DNA of 64,000 nt. It comes from Nocardioides litoris (GTDB lineage: Bacteria > Actinomycetota > Actinomycetes > Propionibacteriales > Nocardioidaceae). Positions within the stretch are counted from its first letter, which is position 1. Every line of letters begins with the position of its first letter. A model generated the notes under the pieces. That model saw only the letters and a program-made list of their open reading frames with translations. It did no database searches and had not been told where the DNA came from. Both the position numbers and the translations under genes were made by a program. Below, piece after piece: positions 8,040-16,262 of this stretch. The DNA lies in the NCBI RefSeq assembly GCF_006346315.1, contig NZ_VDMR01000003.1, forward strand, positions 310,001-374,000, given 5' to 3'.

Positions 8040-8632
8040 TCCTCGTCCTCGTCGTCCAGGTCGATGCGCTGCACGCCGCCCGTCGGGGGCGTGGGCCGGT
8101 CGGGGCTGCGGTCGGGGCCGCGGTCAGGGGCGGGCTGGTCGCCCGGGGGCGGCAGGGTGGCCAGCACGCCCGCCACCGCCTGCAGGAACGACGAGGCCGC
8201 GGTGGCCAGGTGGGCCCGTACCTCGGGGCTGGCGGCGCGCACCACGTGGACCGTGCGGCAGACCGGGCACCAGGTGCACTCCGGCGCACCGGTCGCCACG
8301 TGCTCGTCGACCTCGCGCAGCGCGCCCGCGGCCGTCCCGGCCAGGCCGGTGACCGCGGCGCCGAGGCCGCTGCCGGAGTCGGCCGCCCACTCGGTGAGCG
8401 CGCCGAGCAGCTTGGCCGCCTCCTCGCCCACGCTGCCTACGTCGGGCTGGTCGGGCTGGTCGGGCTGGTCGGGCTGGTCGGGCTGGTCGGGCTGGTCGGG
8501 CTGGTCGGGCTGGTCGGGCTGGTCGGGCTGGTCGGGCTGGTCGGGCTGGTCGGGCTGGTCGGGCTGGTCGGGCCGGCCCGGCTGGGGGCCCTGGGGGTCT
8601 TGGGGGCCCTGAGGGTCATGGGGGTCGTCCAT
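8036..8632 (-). CDS. Acidic protein with a PDQ tripeptide repeat and a CxxC pair (DUF5304-like)
   Basis: A 198-residue protein of unknown function. Residues 1-20 are Asp/Pro/Gln-rich, followed by about 14 PDQ tripeptides (about 21-65). A conserved-looking core follows (EEAAKLLGALTEWAADSG and CTWCPVCRTVHVVR, with two Cys pairs suited to metal binding), then a disordered tail ending DLDDEDEE. The core resembles actinobacterial DUF5304 proteins, from memory only. Its ATG shares one base with the ArsA-like stop (TGATG) and its own stop overlaps the glucokinase start. The repeat is an obvious length-variable linker. Confidence 0.8.
   Translation of the reverse strand: MDDPHDPQGPQDPQGPQPGRPDQPDQPDQPDQPDQPDQPDQPDQPDQPDQPDQPDQPDQPDQPDVGSVGEEAAKLLGALTEWAADSGSGLGAAVTGLAGTAAGALREVDEHVATGAPECTWCPVCRTVHVVRAASPEVRAHLATAASSFLQAVAGVLATLPPPGDQPAPDRGPDRSPDRPTPPTGGVQRIDLDDEDEE
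8442..8576. repeat. Nine-bp minisatellite encoding (Pro-Asp-Gln)n
   Basis: TCGGGCTGG is repeated 14 times perfectly (8442-8567) and once degenerately (8568-8576, TCGGGCCGG). Read on the minus strand it gives the PDQ repeat of the acidic protein. The lack of drift between copies points to recent or continuing slippage. The period is a multiple of three, so copy changes keep the frame. Confidence 0.97.
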
Positions 8633-9816
8633 CAGCCCTCCTTCGCGGCCGGGGCGGGGTCGGTGAACCGCACCCGCAGCTCGCCGTCGCGCACCCGGGC
8701 GCCGACGACCTGGAGCCGGCTGAGCGAGCTCGGCAGCGACAGCACCCGGCGGTAGGACCCCACGGTCACCACCAGCTCGTCGTGGTGGCGGGCGAGGTCG
8801 ACCTCGTCGCGGGTGGCCAGCGGCAGCGCGAGGTGCAGCGCGGCCCCGTCGGTCGTCCGGACCACCCGGAACGGCCCGGCTCCGGCCGGCGGGGCGAAGG
8901 GGTCGGCGCCGGCGTACAGCGCGGAGGCGAGGCCGGCGAGCGCGGCGACCCCGACGGGCTCCTCGGCGCGGTAGGCCGAGCGCCACAACGGCAGCCCGGC
9001 GAAGGACTCCTCGGCCTCGGCGAGCACCGCGTCCTGGGCGAGCACCCAGCGCGCACGCCAGTCGTCGGCGCCCTCGGCCGGGAAGACGCGGTTGGCCACG
9101 ACGCCGTCGACGCGGTAGCCGAACAGCGACAGGCTGGTCCAGCTGCGGCGGGCCTCGGCGAGCACGACCTGCTCGGGGGTGAGCACGATGCGCACGCTGG
9201 CGTCGGGCCCGGCGAGCAGCGCGTGCACCTCGCCGAGCTCGTGGTGCAGCCGCTCGAGCGCGTCGAAGACCGTGCCCCGGGGCATCGGCACGCCCGCGGC
9301 TCGGGACAGCACCGGCCGCAGCGCCTTGACGACCCGCTGCTGGGTCGGGAAGACGCGCTGCATGTACCACCCGAGAGCCTCGGGCAGCGCGAGGAGCCGC
9401 AGGGTCTCGGCGGTCGGTGCGCAGTCGACGACGATGACGTCCCACTCGTCCGAGAGGGCGTGCAGGCGCAGCTCGAGGAGCGCCAGCACCTCCTCGGCAC
9501 CGGGGATGACCGTCAGCTCCTCTGCCGCCACCGGGTCGACGCCGGCGACGTCGAGGACCGAGAGGAGGTAGCCCTGGACGTCGGCCCAGGACTGCTCGAA
9601 CCGCAGCTGGGCGTCGACCTGCTGGACGAACAGGCCGTCGGCCACCGGCGTCGGCTCGGGACCGACCTCGACGCCGTAGGCGTCGCCGAGGGAGTGCGCG
9701 GCGTCGGTGGACAGCACGAGGGTGCGGTGACCTGCGGCCGCGGCGAGCGCGGCGGTGCCGGCGGCGACCGTCGACTTGCCGACGCCGCCCTTGCCGGTGA
9801 ACAGGAGGATGCGCAC
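8632..9816 (-). CDS. ArsA/GET3-like ATPase
   Basis: A 394-residue ATPase of the ArsA/GET3 branch of the SIMIBI class. The deviant Walker A is TGKGGVGKST (residues 7-16), the switch region is STDAAHSLGDAY, and VVDCAPTAETLRLL follows. The C-terminal 80 residues (FRVVRTTDGAALHLALPL onward) form a small beta-rich domain typical of actinobacterial ArsA-like proteins. No arsR, arsB or arsD lies nearby, so an arsenite pump role is not supported; a chaperone or targeting role is possible. It sits 19 bp after the SRPBCC gene and is coupled to the next gene. Confidence 0.92.
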   Translation of the reverse strand: MRILLFTGKGGVGKSTVAAGTAALAAAAGHRTLVLSTDAAHSLGDAYGVEVGPEPTPVADGLFVQQVDAQLRFEQSWADVQGYLLSVLDVAGVDPVAAEELTVIPGAEEVLALLELRLHALSDEWDVIVVDCAPTAETLRLLALPEALGWYMQRVFPTQQRVVKALRPVLSRAAGVPMPRGTVFDALERLHHELGEVHALLAGPDASVRIVLTPEQVVLAEARRSWTSLSLFGYRVDGVVANRVFPAEGADDWRARWVLAQDAVLAEAEESFAGLPLWRSAYRAEEPVGVAALAGLASALYAGADPFAPPAGAGPFRVVRTTDGAALHLALPLATRDEVDLARHHDELVVTVGSYRRVLSLPSSLSRLQVVGARVRDGELRVRFTDPAPAAKEG

Positions 9817-9835
9817 GAGCGGACCGGGGCGGGCC

Positions 9836-10285
9836 TCAGCCCAGCGACTCGACGCGCTGCTTGAGGCCCTTCAGCGCGGTGTCGATGAGGATCTTCTCGC
9901 CCTTGCGCTTGATCATCCCGATCATCGGGATGGACACGTCGAGGGCGAGGCGGTAGGTGACCTCGGTGCGGCCGCCGCCGAGGTCGGCGAGCTCGTAGGC
10001 ACCGTCGAGCGCCTTGAGCATCTTGCCCTCGGCCAGGGTCCAGGTGACCTGGCGGTCGCCCTCCCACTGGTAGGCGAGGGTGTACTCGTCCTTGACCGGC
10101 GAGACGTCGAGGGCGAAGAAGACCTCGCGCGCCCGGCCGTCCTGCTCCGGGCCGAAGGACGAGCGCACCTCGGCCACCTTCACGCCCTTGGCCCACACCG
10201 GGTAGGCCGGGAAGTCGGCGATCACGTCCATCACCGCGGCCGGCGCCGCGTCGACCACGATCGAGGAGGTGGTCTGGTCGGGCAT
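9836..10285 (-). CDS. SRPBCC (START-like) family protein
   Basis: A 149-residue protein of the polyketide cyclase/START-like fold: IVVDAAPAAVMDVIADFPAYPVW at the N-terminus, a central beta-sheet (VTWTLAEGKMLKALDG) and a long C-terminal helix (ALKGLKQRVESLG). Such proteins bind hydrophobic ligands in a cavity; no ligand can be named. The ATG at 10285 has an AAGAGG ribosome-binding site upstream. It heads a five-gene minus-strand run (SRPBCC, ArsA-like, acidic protein, two ROK kinases) and is divergent from the acyl-CoA synthetase. Confidence 0.88.
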   Translation of the reverse strand: MPDQTTSSIVVDAAPAAVMDVIADFPAYPVWAKGVKVAEVRSSFGPEQDGRAREVFFALDVSPVKDEYTLAYQWEGDRQVTWTLAEGKMLKALDGAYELADLGGGRTEVTYRLALDVSIPMIGMIKRKGEKILIDTALKGLKQRVESLG

Positions 10286-10441
10286 TGGGGGCCTCTTCCG
10301 GCGGTGCGAGGTGACGGCGTGGCGGGCGGCGTGGATGACGGAGTGGATGGCGGGCGGCCCGCCGGGCTCCGTCGTACGGCGGCGTGCGGGGGCCTCGGTG
10401 GAGGCTACTGGACGGGTGCGTCCCGCACCGCGCCACCCCGG

Positions 10442-10447
10442 TAGCGT
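10442..10447 (+). promoter_or_regulatory. -10 box of a leaderless promoter for the acyl-CoA synthetase
   Basis: TAGCGT lies 7 nt before the GTG at 10455 with no ribosome-binding site between, which decides the start codon. Confidence 0.6.
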
Positions 10448-10454
10448 GCCGCGG

Positions 10455-12323
10455 GTGCGCGAGTACTCGACGCCGCTGACGGTCGACCTGCCCGCCACCG
10501 GCAACCTCACCGACGACGTCGTGCGCAACGCCCGGGAGGCGCCGACCACCGCCACCCTCGCCCGGCCGGTCGGTGACGGGTCGTGGGAGGACGTCGACGC
10601 CGCGGCCTTCCTCGCCCTCGTGGCCGGCGTGGCCAAGGGCCTCCTCGCCGCCGGCGTCGAGGCCGGCGACCGCGTCGTGCTGATGTCGCGCACCCGCTGG
10701 GAGTGGACCGTCCTCGACTACGCGGTGTGGTTCGCCGGGGCCGTCGGCGTCCCCGTCTACGAGTCGACCACCGCCGACCAGCTCGGGCACGTGCTGCGCG
10801 ACTCCGGGGCGGTCGCGGTGGTGGCCGAGACCCAGGCGCACCTCGACCGCGTCACCGCGGTGCGGACCGGCGGCGACGGGCTCGACGACCTGCGGCACGT
10901 CTGGCTGCTCGAGGAGCACGGCCTCGACGTCCTCACCCGGCTCGGCGCCGACGTGCCCGACGCCGTGCTCGAGGAGCGCCGCGCCGCAGCCGGTCCGGAC
11001 GACCTGGCCACCCTCATCTACACCTCGGGCACCACGGGCGAGCCCCGCGGCTGCATGGTCACCCACGGCAACCTGCGCACCGAGGTCGAGGTCACCGTCG
11101 CCGAGCTCGGCGCCCTCTTCTCCACCCCCGCCGACGAGGAGGGCGAGCGCGGGCGGCAGCCCGCGACGCTGGTCTTCCTGCCCCTGCCCCACGTCTTCGC
11201 GCGCGTGCTGCAGGTCGGCGCGGTGCGGGCCCGGGTGCGGCTCGGCCACAGCTCCGACGTACGCCGCCTCGTGCCGACCCTGCAGGAGTTCCGCCCGACG
11301 TTCGTGCTCGGCGTGCCGCGCGTGTTCGAGAAGATCGTCAACACCGCCTCGCAGCAGGCCGCCGCCGACGGCCGCGGGCCGGTCTTCGACAGGGCGACCG
11401 ACGCCGCCATCGCCTGGTCGCGGGGGCTGGACTCCCCCAACGGGCGCGCCTCCATCGCCGTCCGCGCCCGGCACGCGGCCTTCGACCGGCTCGTCTACCG
11501 CGGCGTGCGCGAGAGCCTCGGCGGCGACTGCACGTTCGCGGTCTCGGGCGGGGCGCCGCTCGGGGAGCGGCTCGCGCACTTCTACCGCGGCTGCGGGATC
11601 ACCGTGCTCGAGGGCTACGGGCTCACCGAGACCACCGCCGCCATCACGGTCAACCTGCCCGAGGCCCAGCGGGTCGGCACCGTCGGCCGACCCCTGCCCG
11701 GTGCCGCGGTCCGGGTCGCCGACGACGGCGAGCTGCTGGTGCGCGGCGGCCAGGTCTTCACCGGCTACTGGAACGACCCGGAGGCCACGTCCGCCGTGCT
11801 CGAGCCCGACGGCTGGTTCCACACCGGCGACGTCGGCGAGGTCGACGACGAGGGCTTCGTCCGGGTCACCGGTCGCAAGAAGGAGATCCTCGTGACCGCG
11901 GGCGGCAAGAACGTCGCCCCGGCCGTGCTCGAGGACCGCCTGCGCGCCCACCCGCTCGTCAGCCAGGCCCTCGTCGTGGGCGACGGCCGCCCCTTCATCG
12001 GGGCGCTGGTCACCCTCGACGCCGACGCCCTGCCGCTGTGGGCCGAGGCCCACGGCCGGTCCGGACGGGGTCGCGGTCCGACCGCCGCCGACCTCGTCGA
12101 GGACCCCGAGCTGCTCGCCGACCTGCAGGCCGCCGTCGACGAGGCCAACACCGCGGTCTCGCGGGCCGAGTCGATCCGCCGGTTCCGGGTCCTCCCGACC
12201 GACTGGACCGAGGAGGGCGGCCAGCTCACCCCCAGCCTCAAGCTGCGCCGCAGCGTCGTGCTGCGCGAGTTCCGCGACGAGATCGCGGCCCTGTACGACG
12301 AGGGCTCGCGTCCCGGTCGCTGA
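10455..12323 (+). CDS. Long-chain fatty-acid--CoA ligase (AMP-forming)
   Basis: A 622-residue member of the ANL adenylating family. It has the AMP-binding P-loop LIYTSGTTGEPRG, the adenine motif GYGLTETTAAIT, GWFHTGDVGEVDDEGF with the ribose-binding Asp, and the C-terminal GRKKEILVTAGGKNV hinge region. It activates fatty acids to acyl-CoA for beta-oxidation or lipid synthesis. Length and the LVPTLQEFRPTFVLGVPRVFEK segment fit FadD15-like long-chain enzymes of actinobacteria. It is divergent from the SRPBCC gene, an arrangement that from memory is also kept in streptomycetes. Confidence 0.93.
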   Translation: MREYSTPLTVDLPATGNLTDDVVRNAREAPTTATLARPVGDGSWEDVDAAAFLALVAGVAKGLLAAGVEAGDRVVLMSRTRWEWTVLDYAVWFAGAVGVPVYESTTADQLGHVLRDSGAVAVVAETQAHLDRVTAVRTGGDGLDDLRHVWLLEEHGLDVLTRLGADVPDAVLEERRAAAGPDDLATLIYTSGTTGEPRGCMVTHGNLRTEVEVTVAELGALFSTPADEEGERGRQPATLVFLPLPHVFARVLQVGAVRARVRLGHSSDVRRLVPTLQEFRPTFVLGVPRVFEKIVNTASQQAAADGRGPVFDRATDAAIAWSRGLDSPNGRASIAVRARHAAFDRLVYRGVRESLGGDCTFAVSGGAPLGERLAHFYRGCGITVLEGYGLTETTAAITVNLPEAQRVGTVGRPLPGAAVRVADDGELLVRGGQVFTGYWNDPEATSAVLEPDGWFHTGDVGEVDDEGFVRVTGRKKEILVTAGGKNVAPAVLEDRLRAHPLVSQALVVGDGRPFIGALVTLDADALPLWAEAHGRSGRGRGPTAADLVEDPELLADLQAAVDEANTAVSRAESIRRFRVLPTDWTEEGGQLTPSLKLRRSVVLREFRDEIAALYDEGSRPGR

Positions 12324-12483
12324 CCCCACCCGGCGGGACGACATGCGGGCTGACCTGGTCCGACCACGTCTGACCGGGTGGCGATCGGGTACGGACGGGC
12401 AGCCCCGCCCCGCCGTACCCGGGGGCAGGGCACCGACGCAAGCACAAAACCGATGAACTCCGTCCCGGCCCCGTCCACACCCC

Positions 12484-12489
12484 TAGGGT
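12484..12489 (+). promoter_or_regulatory. Candidate -10 box of the tad operon
   Basis: TAGGGT lies 63 nt before the cpaB GTG, which would leave a leader of about 57 nt. A GGGTACGG/CCGTACCC inverted repeat lies upstream at about 12388-12420. I see no good -35 element. Confidence 0.35.
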
Positions 12490-12552
12490 GAGGACCGACT
12501 GGGAGGTCGTCGTCGCCGCGTGCTGGTGACACGTGAGGGAGGGGCGGGTCCT

Positions 12553-13395
12553 GTGGACCGTCGAAAGCTGTTGTTGGTCGCTGCGGTCGTGGTCGCCGCG
12601 CTCGGCGCCGGACTGGTGTTCGTCTACGCCCAGGGTGCGGAGGACCGCGCCCGCGACGACATCGCCACGACCCGGGTCCTGGTCGCCGTGCAGGAGATCC
12701 AGGCCGGCGAGAGCGCCGCGGACGCCGCGAACCAGGAGAAGCTGCTCCTCAAGGACGTGCCCAACGACCAGCTGCTCGAGGGTCACGTCGACCAGGGCGA
12801 GGCGCTGGCGGACACGGTCGCGCTGACCACGATCTACCCCGGGGAGCAGGTCACGACCAACAAGTTCGGCAACATCGGCGCCCTCGAGGGCCGCTCGACG
12901 CTGCCGATCCCCGAGGGCCAGACCGCGATCACGCTCCGCCTCAGCGACACCGGACGGGTCTCGTCATTCACCCAGCCCGGTTCGCGGGTGGCGGTCTACT
13001 TCGCTCCCGACCCGGCCCAGCTCGGCGGCAGCCAGGCCGCGCCGAGCGACGGGTTCGCCGCCGTGACCCCCGCGTGCGTCATCGACGACAACCTGCTGGT
13101 CCTCGGTGTCGGCACCGAGGCCGTCGACGAGCAGACCGACCCGGCGGCCGAGGAGGCCGAGGCCGCCGCCGACGACGACGTCGCCCTGATCACGGTCGCC
13201 GTCGACTCCAAGCAGGCCTCGACCCTGGTCGGCTTCCAGATCGCCGCCGAGCGCGAGAACAGCACCCTGCTCTCCTTCGCCCTGCGCAACGGCGACAGCC
13301 AGGTGCAGAACACCCGGGTCTGCGACGACTTCCTCAAGGGCCTGGACAAGCAGCTCGAGCTGGCCCCCGTCCAGGGCGAGAACGCGAACGGCTGA
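12553..13395 (+). CDS. cpaB: Flp pilus assembly protein CpaB/RcpC
   Basis: A 280-residue protein with one N-terminal membrane helix (about 5-28), then a SAF-like domain (RVLVAVQEIQAGE; PGEQVTTNKFG) and an RcpC/CpaB domain with TAITLRLSDTGRVSSFTQPG. CpaB is thought to act at the envelope in Tad pilus assembly. A long acidic linker (DEQTDPAAEEAEAAADDD) interrupts the C-terminal half. GTG at 12553 is preferred because a GAGGGAGGGG ribosome-binding site lies just upstream; a GTG at 12520 is also in frame. First gene of the tad cluster, 3 bp before tadZ. Confidence 0.88.
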   Translation: MDRRKLLLVAAVVVAALGAGLVFVYAQGAEDRARDDIATTRVLVAVQEIQAGESAADAANQEKLLLKDVPNDQLLEGHVDQGEALADTVALTTIYPGEQVTTNKFGNIGALEGRSTLPIPEGQTAITLRLSDTGRVSSFTQPGSRVAVYFAPDPAQLGGSQAAPSDGFAAVTPACVIDDNLLVLGVGTEAVDEQTDPAAEEAEAAADDDVALITVAVDSKQASTLVGFQIAAERENSTLLSFALRNGDSQVQNTRVCDDFLKGLDKQLELAPVQGENANG

Positions 13396-13398
13396 GCG

Positions 13399-14631
13399 AT
13401 GCCGGTCCTCGTCGAACCCGACGACCCCACGGTGGAGTCGCTGCTCAAGGCCATGCCGCCGGGCTCCCACGCGGTCCACAACGCCGACCGGATGAAGGCG
13501 TGGCTCGACCAGCACCCCGACGAGTACGTCGTCGTGCTGGGTCCCGACCTGGCCCTCGACGACACCCTCGCTGTCTGCGAGGAGCTGCGGGTCGCCCGGC
13601 CGACCGTCAGCGTCGTGCTGGTCGCCCGCGCGCTCGACACCACGCTGCTGACGCGGGCCATGAAGGCCGGCGCCCGTGACGTCGTCCAGGCCGACGACCC
13701 CGACGCGGTGGCCCAGGCGGTCCGCCAGGCCCACCAGCTCTTCGAGGCCCTGCGGGGACCCGCCGGGGCGCGCCACCTCGGCCGCGTCATCACGGTGTTC
13801 TCGCCCAAGGGCGGCGTCGGCAAGACGACGATGGCGGTCAACCTCGCGCTCGCGCTCACCGAGGGCGGCGCCCGCAAGGTGTGCCTGGTCGACCTCGACC
13901 TCGCGTTCGGCGACGTGGCCATCACCATGCAGCTCTTCCCCACGCACTCCATCGAGCAGGCCGTCGGGGCGGAGGACTCCCTCGACCTGACCATGCTCGA
14001 CGGGCTGCTGACCCGCCACCAGGACTCGCTCATGGTCCTGGCCGCGCCCCCGCACCCCGACGTGCGCGAGCGGGTCAGCCCGGTCCTGGTCTCGCGGATC
14101 GTCAAGACGCTGCGCGAGGGCTTCGACTACGTGGTCGTCGACACCTCGCCGACCTTCGACGACCAGGTGCTGACCGCCCTCGACGAGACCGACGAGTGCG
14201 TCATCGTGGCCACCCTCGACGTGCCGACGCTGAAGAACGTCAAGGTCGCCCTGGAGACCCTCGAGATGCTCGACATCGCCAGCGGCCACCGCCACCTCCT
14301 GCTCAACCGCGCCGACGACGCCGTCGGCATCGGAGCCGACAAGGTCGAGTCGATCCTCGGGATGCCCGTGGCCACCCAGGTCTCCACCAGCATGGACATC
14401 GCCGCGGCCACCAACGCCGGCACGCCGATCGTGCTGCAGGACCCGCGCCACCCCTCCAGCCAGGCCATCAAGGCGCTCGCCGCCGCCCTGACCGGCGAGC
14501 CCGTGGCGCCGCCGACCGGCGCGGGTGACCGCGCCGCGCCGGGTGAGCCCGCCGGGCCGACCGGCGCCGCGCACGCGGCCGACGACCGCCAGCGCGGGCT
14601 GTTCCGCCGTCGCAAGGGAGCCTCGTCGTGA
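13399..14631 (+). CDS. tadZ: TadZ/CpaE-like pilus localisation ATPase
   Basis: A 410-residue protein with an N-terminal receiver-like domain (about 1-125, lacking a full phosphorylation pocket) followed by a ParA/MinD ATPase domain: FSPKGGVGKTT deviant Walker A at about 135, LVDLDLAFGDV, and VVVDTSPTFDDQVL. TadZ/CpaE proteins place the Tad machinery in the cell. The C-terminal 40 residues are Pro/Ala-rich and end in a basic RGLFRRRKG. ATG follows the cpaB stop by 3 bp, and its own stop overlaps tadA as GTGA. Confidence 0.9.
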   Translation: MPVLVEPDDPTVESLLKAMPPGSHAVHNADRMKAWLDQHPDEYVVVLGPDLALDDTLAVCEELRVARPTVSVVLVARALDTTLLTRAMKAGARDVVQADDPDAVAQAVRQAHQLFEALRGPAGARHLGRVITVFSPKGGVGKTTMAVNLALALTEGGARKVCLVDLDLAFGDVAITMQLFPTHSIEQAVGAEDSLDLTMLDGLLTRHQDSLMVLAAPPHPDVRERVSPVLVSRIVKTLREGFDYVVVDTSPTFDDQVLTALDETDECVIVATLDVPTLKNVKVALETLEMLDIASGHRHLLLNRADDAVGIGADKVESILGMPVATQVSTSMDIAAATNAGTPIVLQDPRHPSSQAIKALAAALTGEPVAPPTGAGDRAAPGEPAGPTGAAHAADDRQRGLFRRRKGASS

Positions 14632-16262
14632 GCACGTTGTCCGAGCGCCTCGCCGCCGCCCGCCGGGCCGCCGAGGAGGCCGAGCAGGCCCGCCGCGAGG
14701 CCGAGGCCGCCGCTGGCGCCGCCGAGCCCGCCCCGACCCCGGCCGGCGGGGCCCACGCCGCCCCGCGCGAGCCCGAGGGCGGCGTACCCCACGACCCGCT
14801 GAGCGACCCGCTGCCCGGCACCGCGGCACCGATCCCGGCCGCTCCCGCGGCCCCTGCCCCGGTCGCTGCCCCGGCCGCTGCCCCGGTCCCGGCTCCCGCC
14901 GGCGCCCCGGCCAACGGCTCGCCGACCCTCAGCAAGGTGGCCAGCACCCGGGCCGAGAACGGCCGCCGCACGCTCGCCTCCGGCCAGACCGACCGGCTCG
15001 ACGAGCTCAAGAGCAGCGTGCACGTCGAGCTGCTCAAGCAGCTCGGCCCCCACCTGTACGACGCTGACATGGACCAGGCCGACCTCGACCAGCGGGTCCG
15101 GGTCGTGCTGACCGACGTGCTGGGGTCGCAGGACCGGCCCCTCAGCGCGAGCGACCGGGCCCGGGTCACCCAGGAGATCAGCGACGACATCCTGGGCTAC
15201 GGCCCGATCGAGCCCTACCTGCGCGACCCCGACGTCTCCGAGGTCATGGTCAACGGGCACCGCCAGATCTACCTGGAGAAGAAGGGCCGGCTGGTGCCGG
15301 CCGACGCCCAGTTCACCGACGAGGCGCACCTGCGCCGCATCATCGACAAGATCGTCTCCCGCATCGGCCGCCGCGTCGACGAGTCGAGCCCGATGGTCGA
15401 CGCCCGCCTGCCCGACGGCAGCCGCGTCAACGCCGTCGTCCCGCCGCTGGCCATCGACGGGTCGTCGCTGACGATCCGCAAGTTCTCCGCCGACCCCCTG
15501 ACGGTCGACGACCTGATCTCGTTCGGGTCGTTCTCACCGCAGACGGCCGACTTCCTCGAGGCGTGCGTGCGCGGGCGGCTCAACATCATCGTCTCGGGCG
15601 GCACCGGCTCCGGGAAGACCACGACCCTCAACGTGCTGTCGTCGTTCATCCCCACCGACGAGCGCATCGTGACCATCGAGGACGCCGCCGAGCTGCAGCT
15701 CAAGCAGGACCACGTCGTGCGCCTGGAGTCGCGGCCGGCCAACATCGAGGGCAAGGGCCAGGTCTCGATCCGCGACCTGGTCAAGAACAGCCTGCGCATG
15801 CGGCCCGACCGCATCATCGTCGGCGAGGTCCGCGACGCCTCGGCGCTCGACATGCTGCAGGCGATGAACACCGGTCACGACGGCTCCATCTGCACCCTGC
15901 ACTCCAACAGCCCGCGCGACACGCTGTCGCGCATGGAGACGATGGTGCTGATGGCCGGCATGGACCTGCCGATCCGCGCGATCCGCGAGCAGGTCGCCTC
16001 CGCGGTCGACCTCGTCGTGCACCAGACGCGGCTGAAGGACGGCAGCCGGCGGATCACCCACCTCACCGAGGTGGAGCGCATGGAGGGCGACATCATCACC
16101 ATGCAGGACGTCTTCGTCTTCGACACCAAGGCGGGCTTCGACGCCGAGGGCCGCAACCTCGGCCGCATGCGGGCCACCGGCCTGCGGCCGAAGTTCCTGG
16201 AGAAGATGGCCGACGTCAACGTCACCGTCGACCCGCTGATCTTCCACGCGGACCGGTTGTGA
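14628..16262 (+). CDS. tadA: Tad/Flp pilus assembly ATPase TadA (CpaF)
   Basis: A 544-residue secretion ATPase (VirB11/PulE superfamily) that powers Flp pilus assembly at the inner membrane. Residues 1-120 are an Ala/Pro-rich disordered region beginning with a charged helix. The ATPase core has YGPIEPYLRDPDVSEVMVNG, Walker A SGGTGSGKTTTLN, the Asp box TIEDAAELQL, Walker B DRIIVGEVRD and the His box GSICTLHSNS. The GTG start overlaps tadZ by 4 nt and the stop overlaps tadB by 4 nt, so the three are co-translated. Confidence 0.96.
   Translation: MSTLSERLAAARRAAEEAEQARREAEAAAGAAEPAPTPAGGAHAAPREPEGGVPHDPLSDPLPGTAAPIPAAPAAPAPVAAPAAAPVPAPAGAPANGSPTLSKVASTRAENGRRTLASGQTDRLDELKSSVHVELLKQLGPHLYDADMDQADLDQRVRVVLTDVLGSQDRPLSASDRARVTQEISDDILGYGPIEPYLRDPDVSEVMVNGHRQIYLEKKGRLVPADAQFTDEAHLRRIIDKIVSRIGRRVDESSPMVDARLPDGSRVNAVVPPLAIDGSSLTIRKFSADPLTVDDLISFGSFSPQTADFLEACVRGRLNIIVSGGTGSGKTTTLNVLSSFIPTDERIVTIEDAAELQLKQDHVVRLESRPANIEGKGQVSIRDLVKNSLRMRPDRIIVGEVRDASALDMLQAMNTGHDGSICTLHSNSPRDTLSRMETMVLMAGMDLPIRAIREQVASAVDLVVHQTRLKDGSRRITHLTEVERMEGDIITMQDVFVFDTKAGFDAEGRNLGRMRATGLRPKFLEKMADVNVTVDPLIFHADRL

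Noticed and set aside
8442..8576. A possible CRISPR or regulatory array
   Set aside because: The 9-bp direct repeat is in frame inside a coding sequence and has no spacers.
8632..9816. An arsenic-resistance operon
   Set aside because: The ATPase is ArsA/GET3-like, but no arsB, arsC, arsD or arsR is nearby and the neighbours are sugar kinases and an SRPBCC protein.
9513..12344. A 943-codon minus-strand open frame opposite the acyl-CoA synthetase
   Set aside because: It is antisense to a clear ANL-family enzyme and has no recognisable domain.
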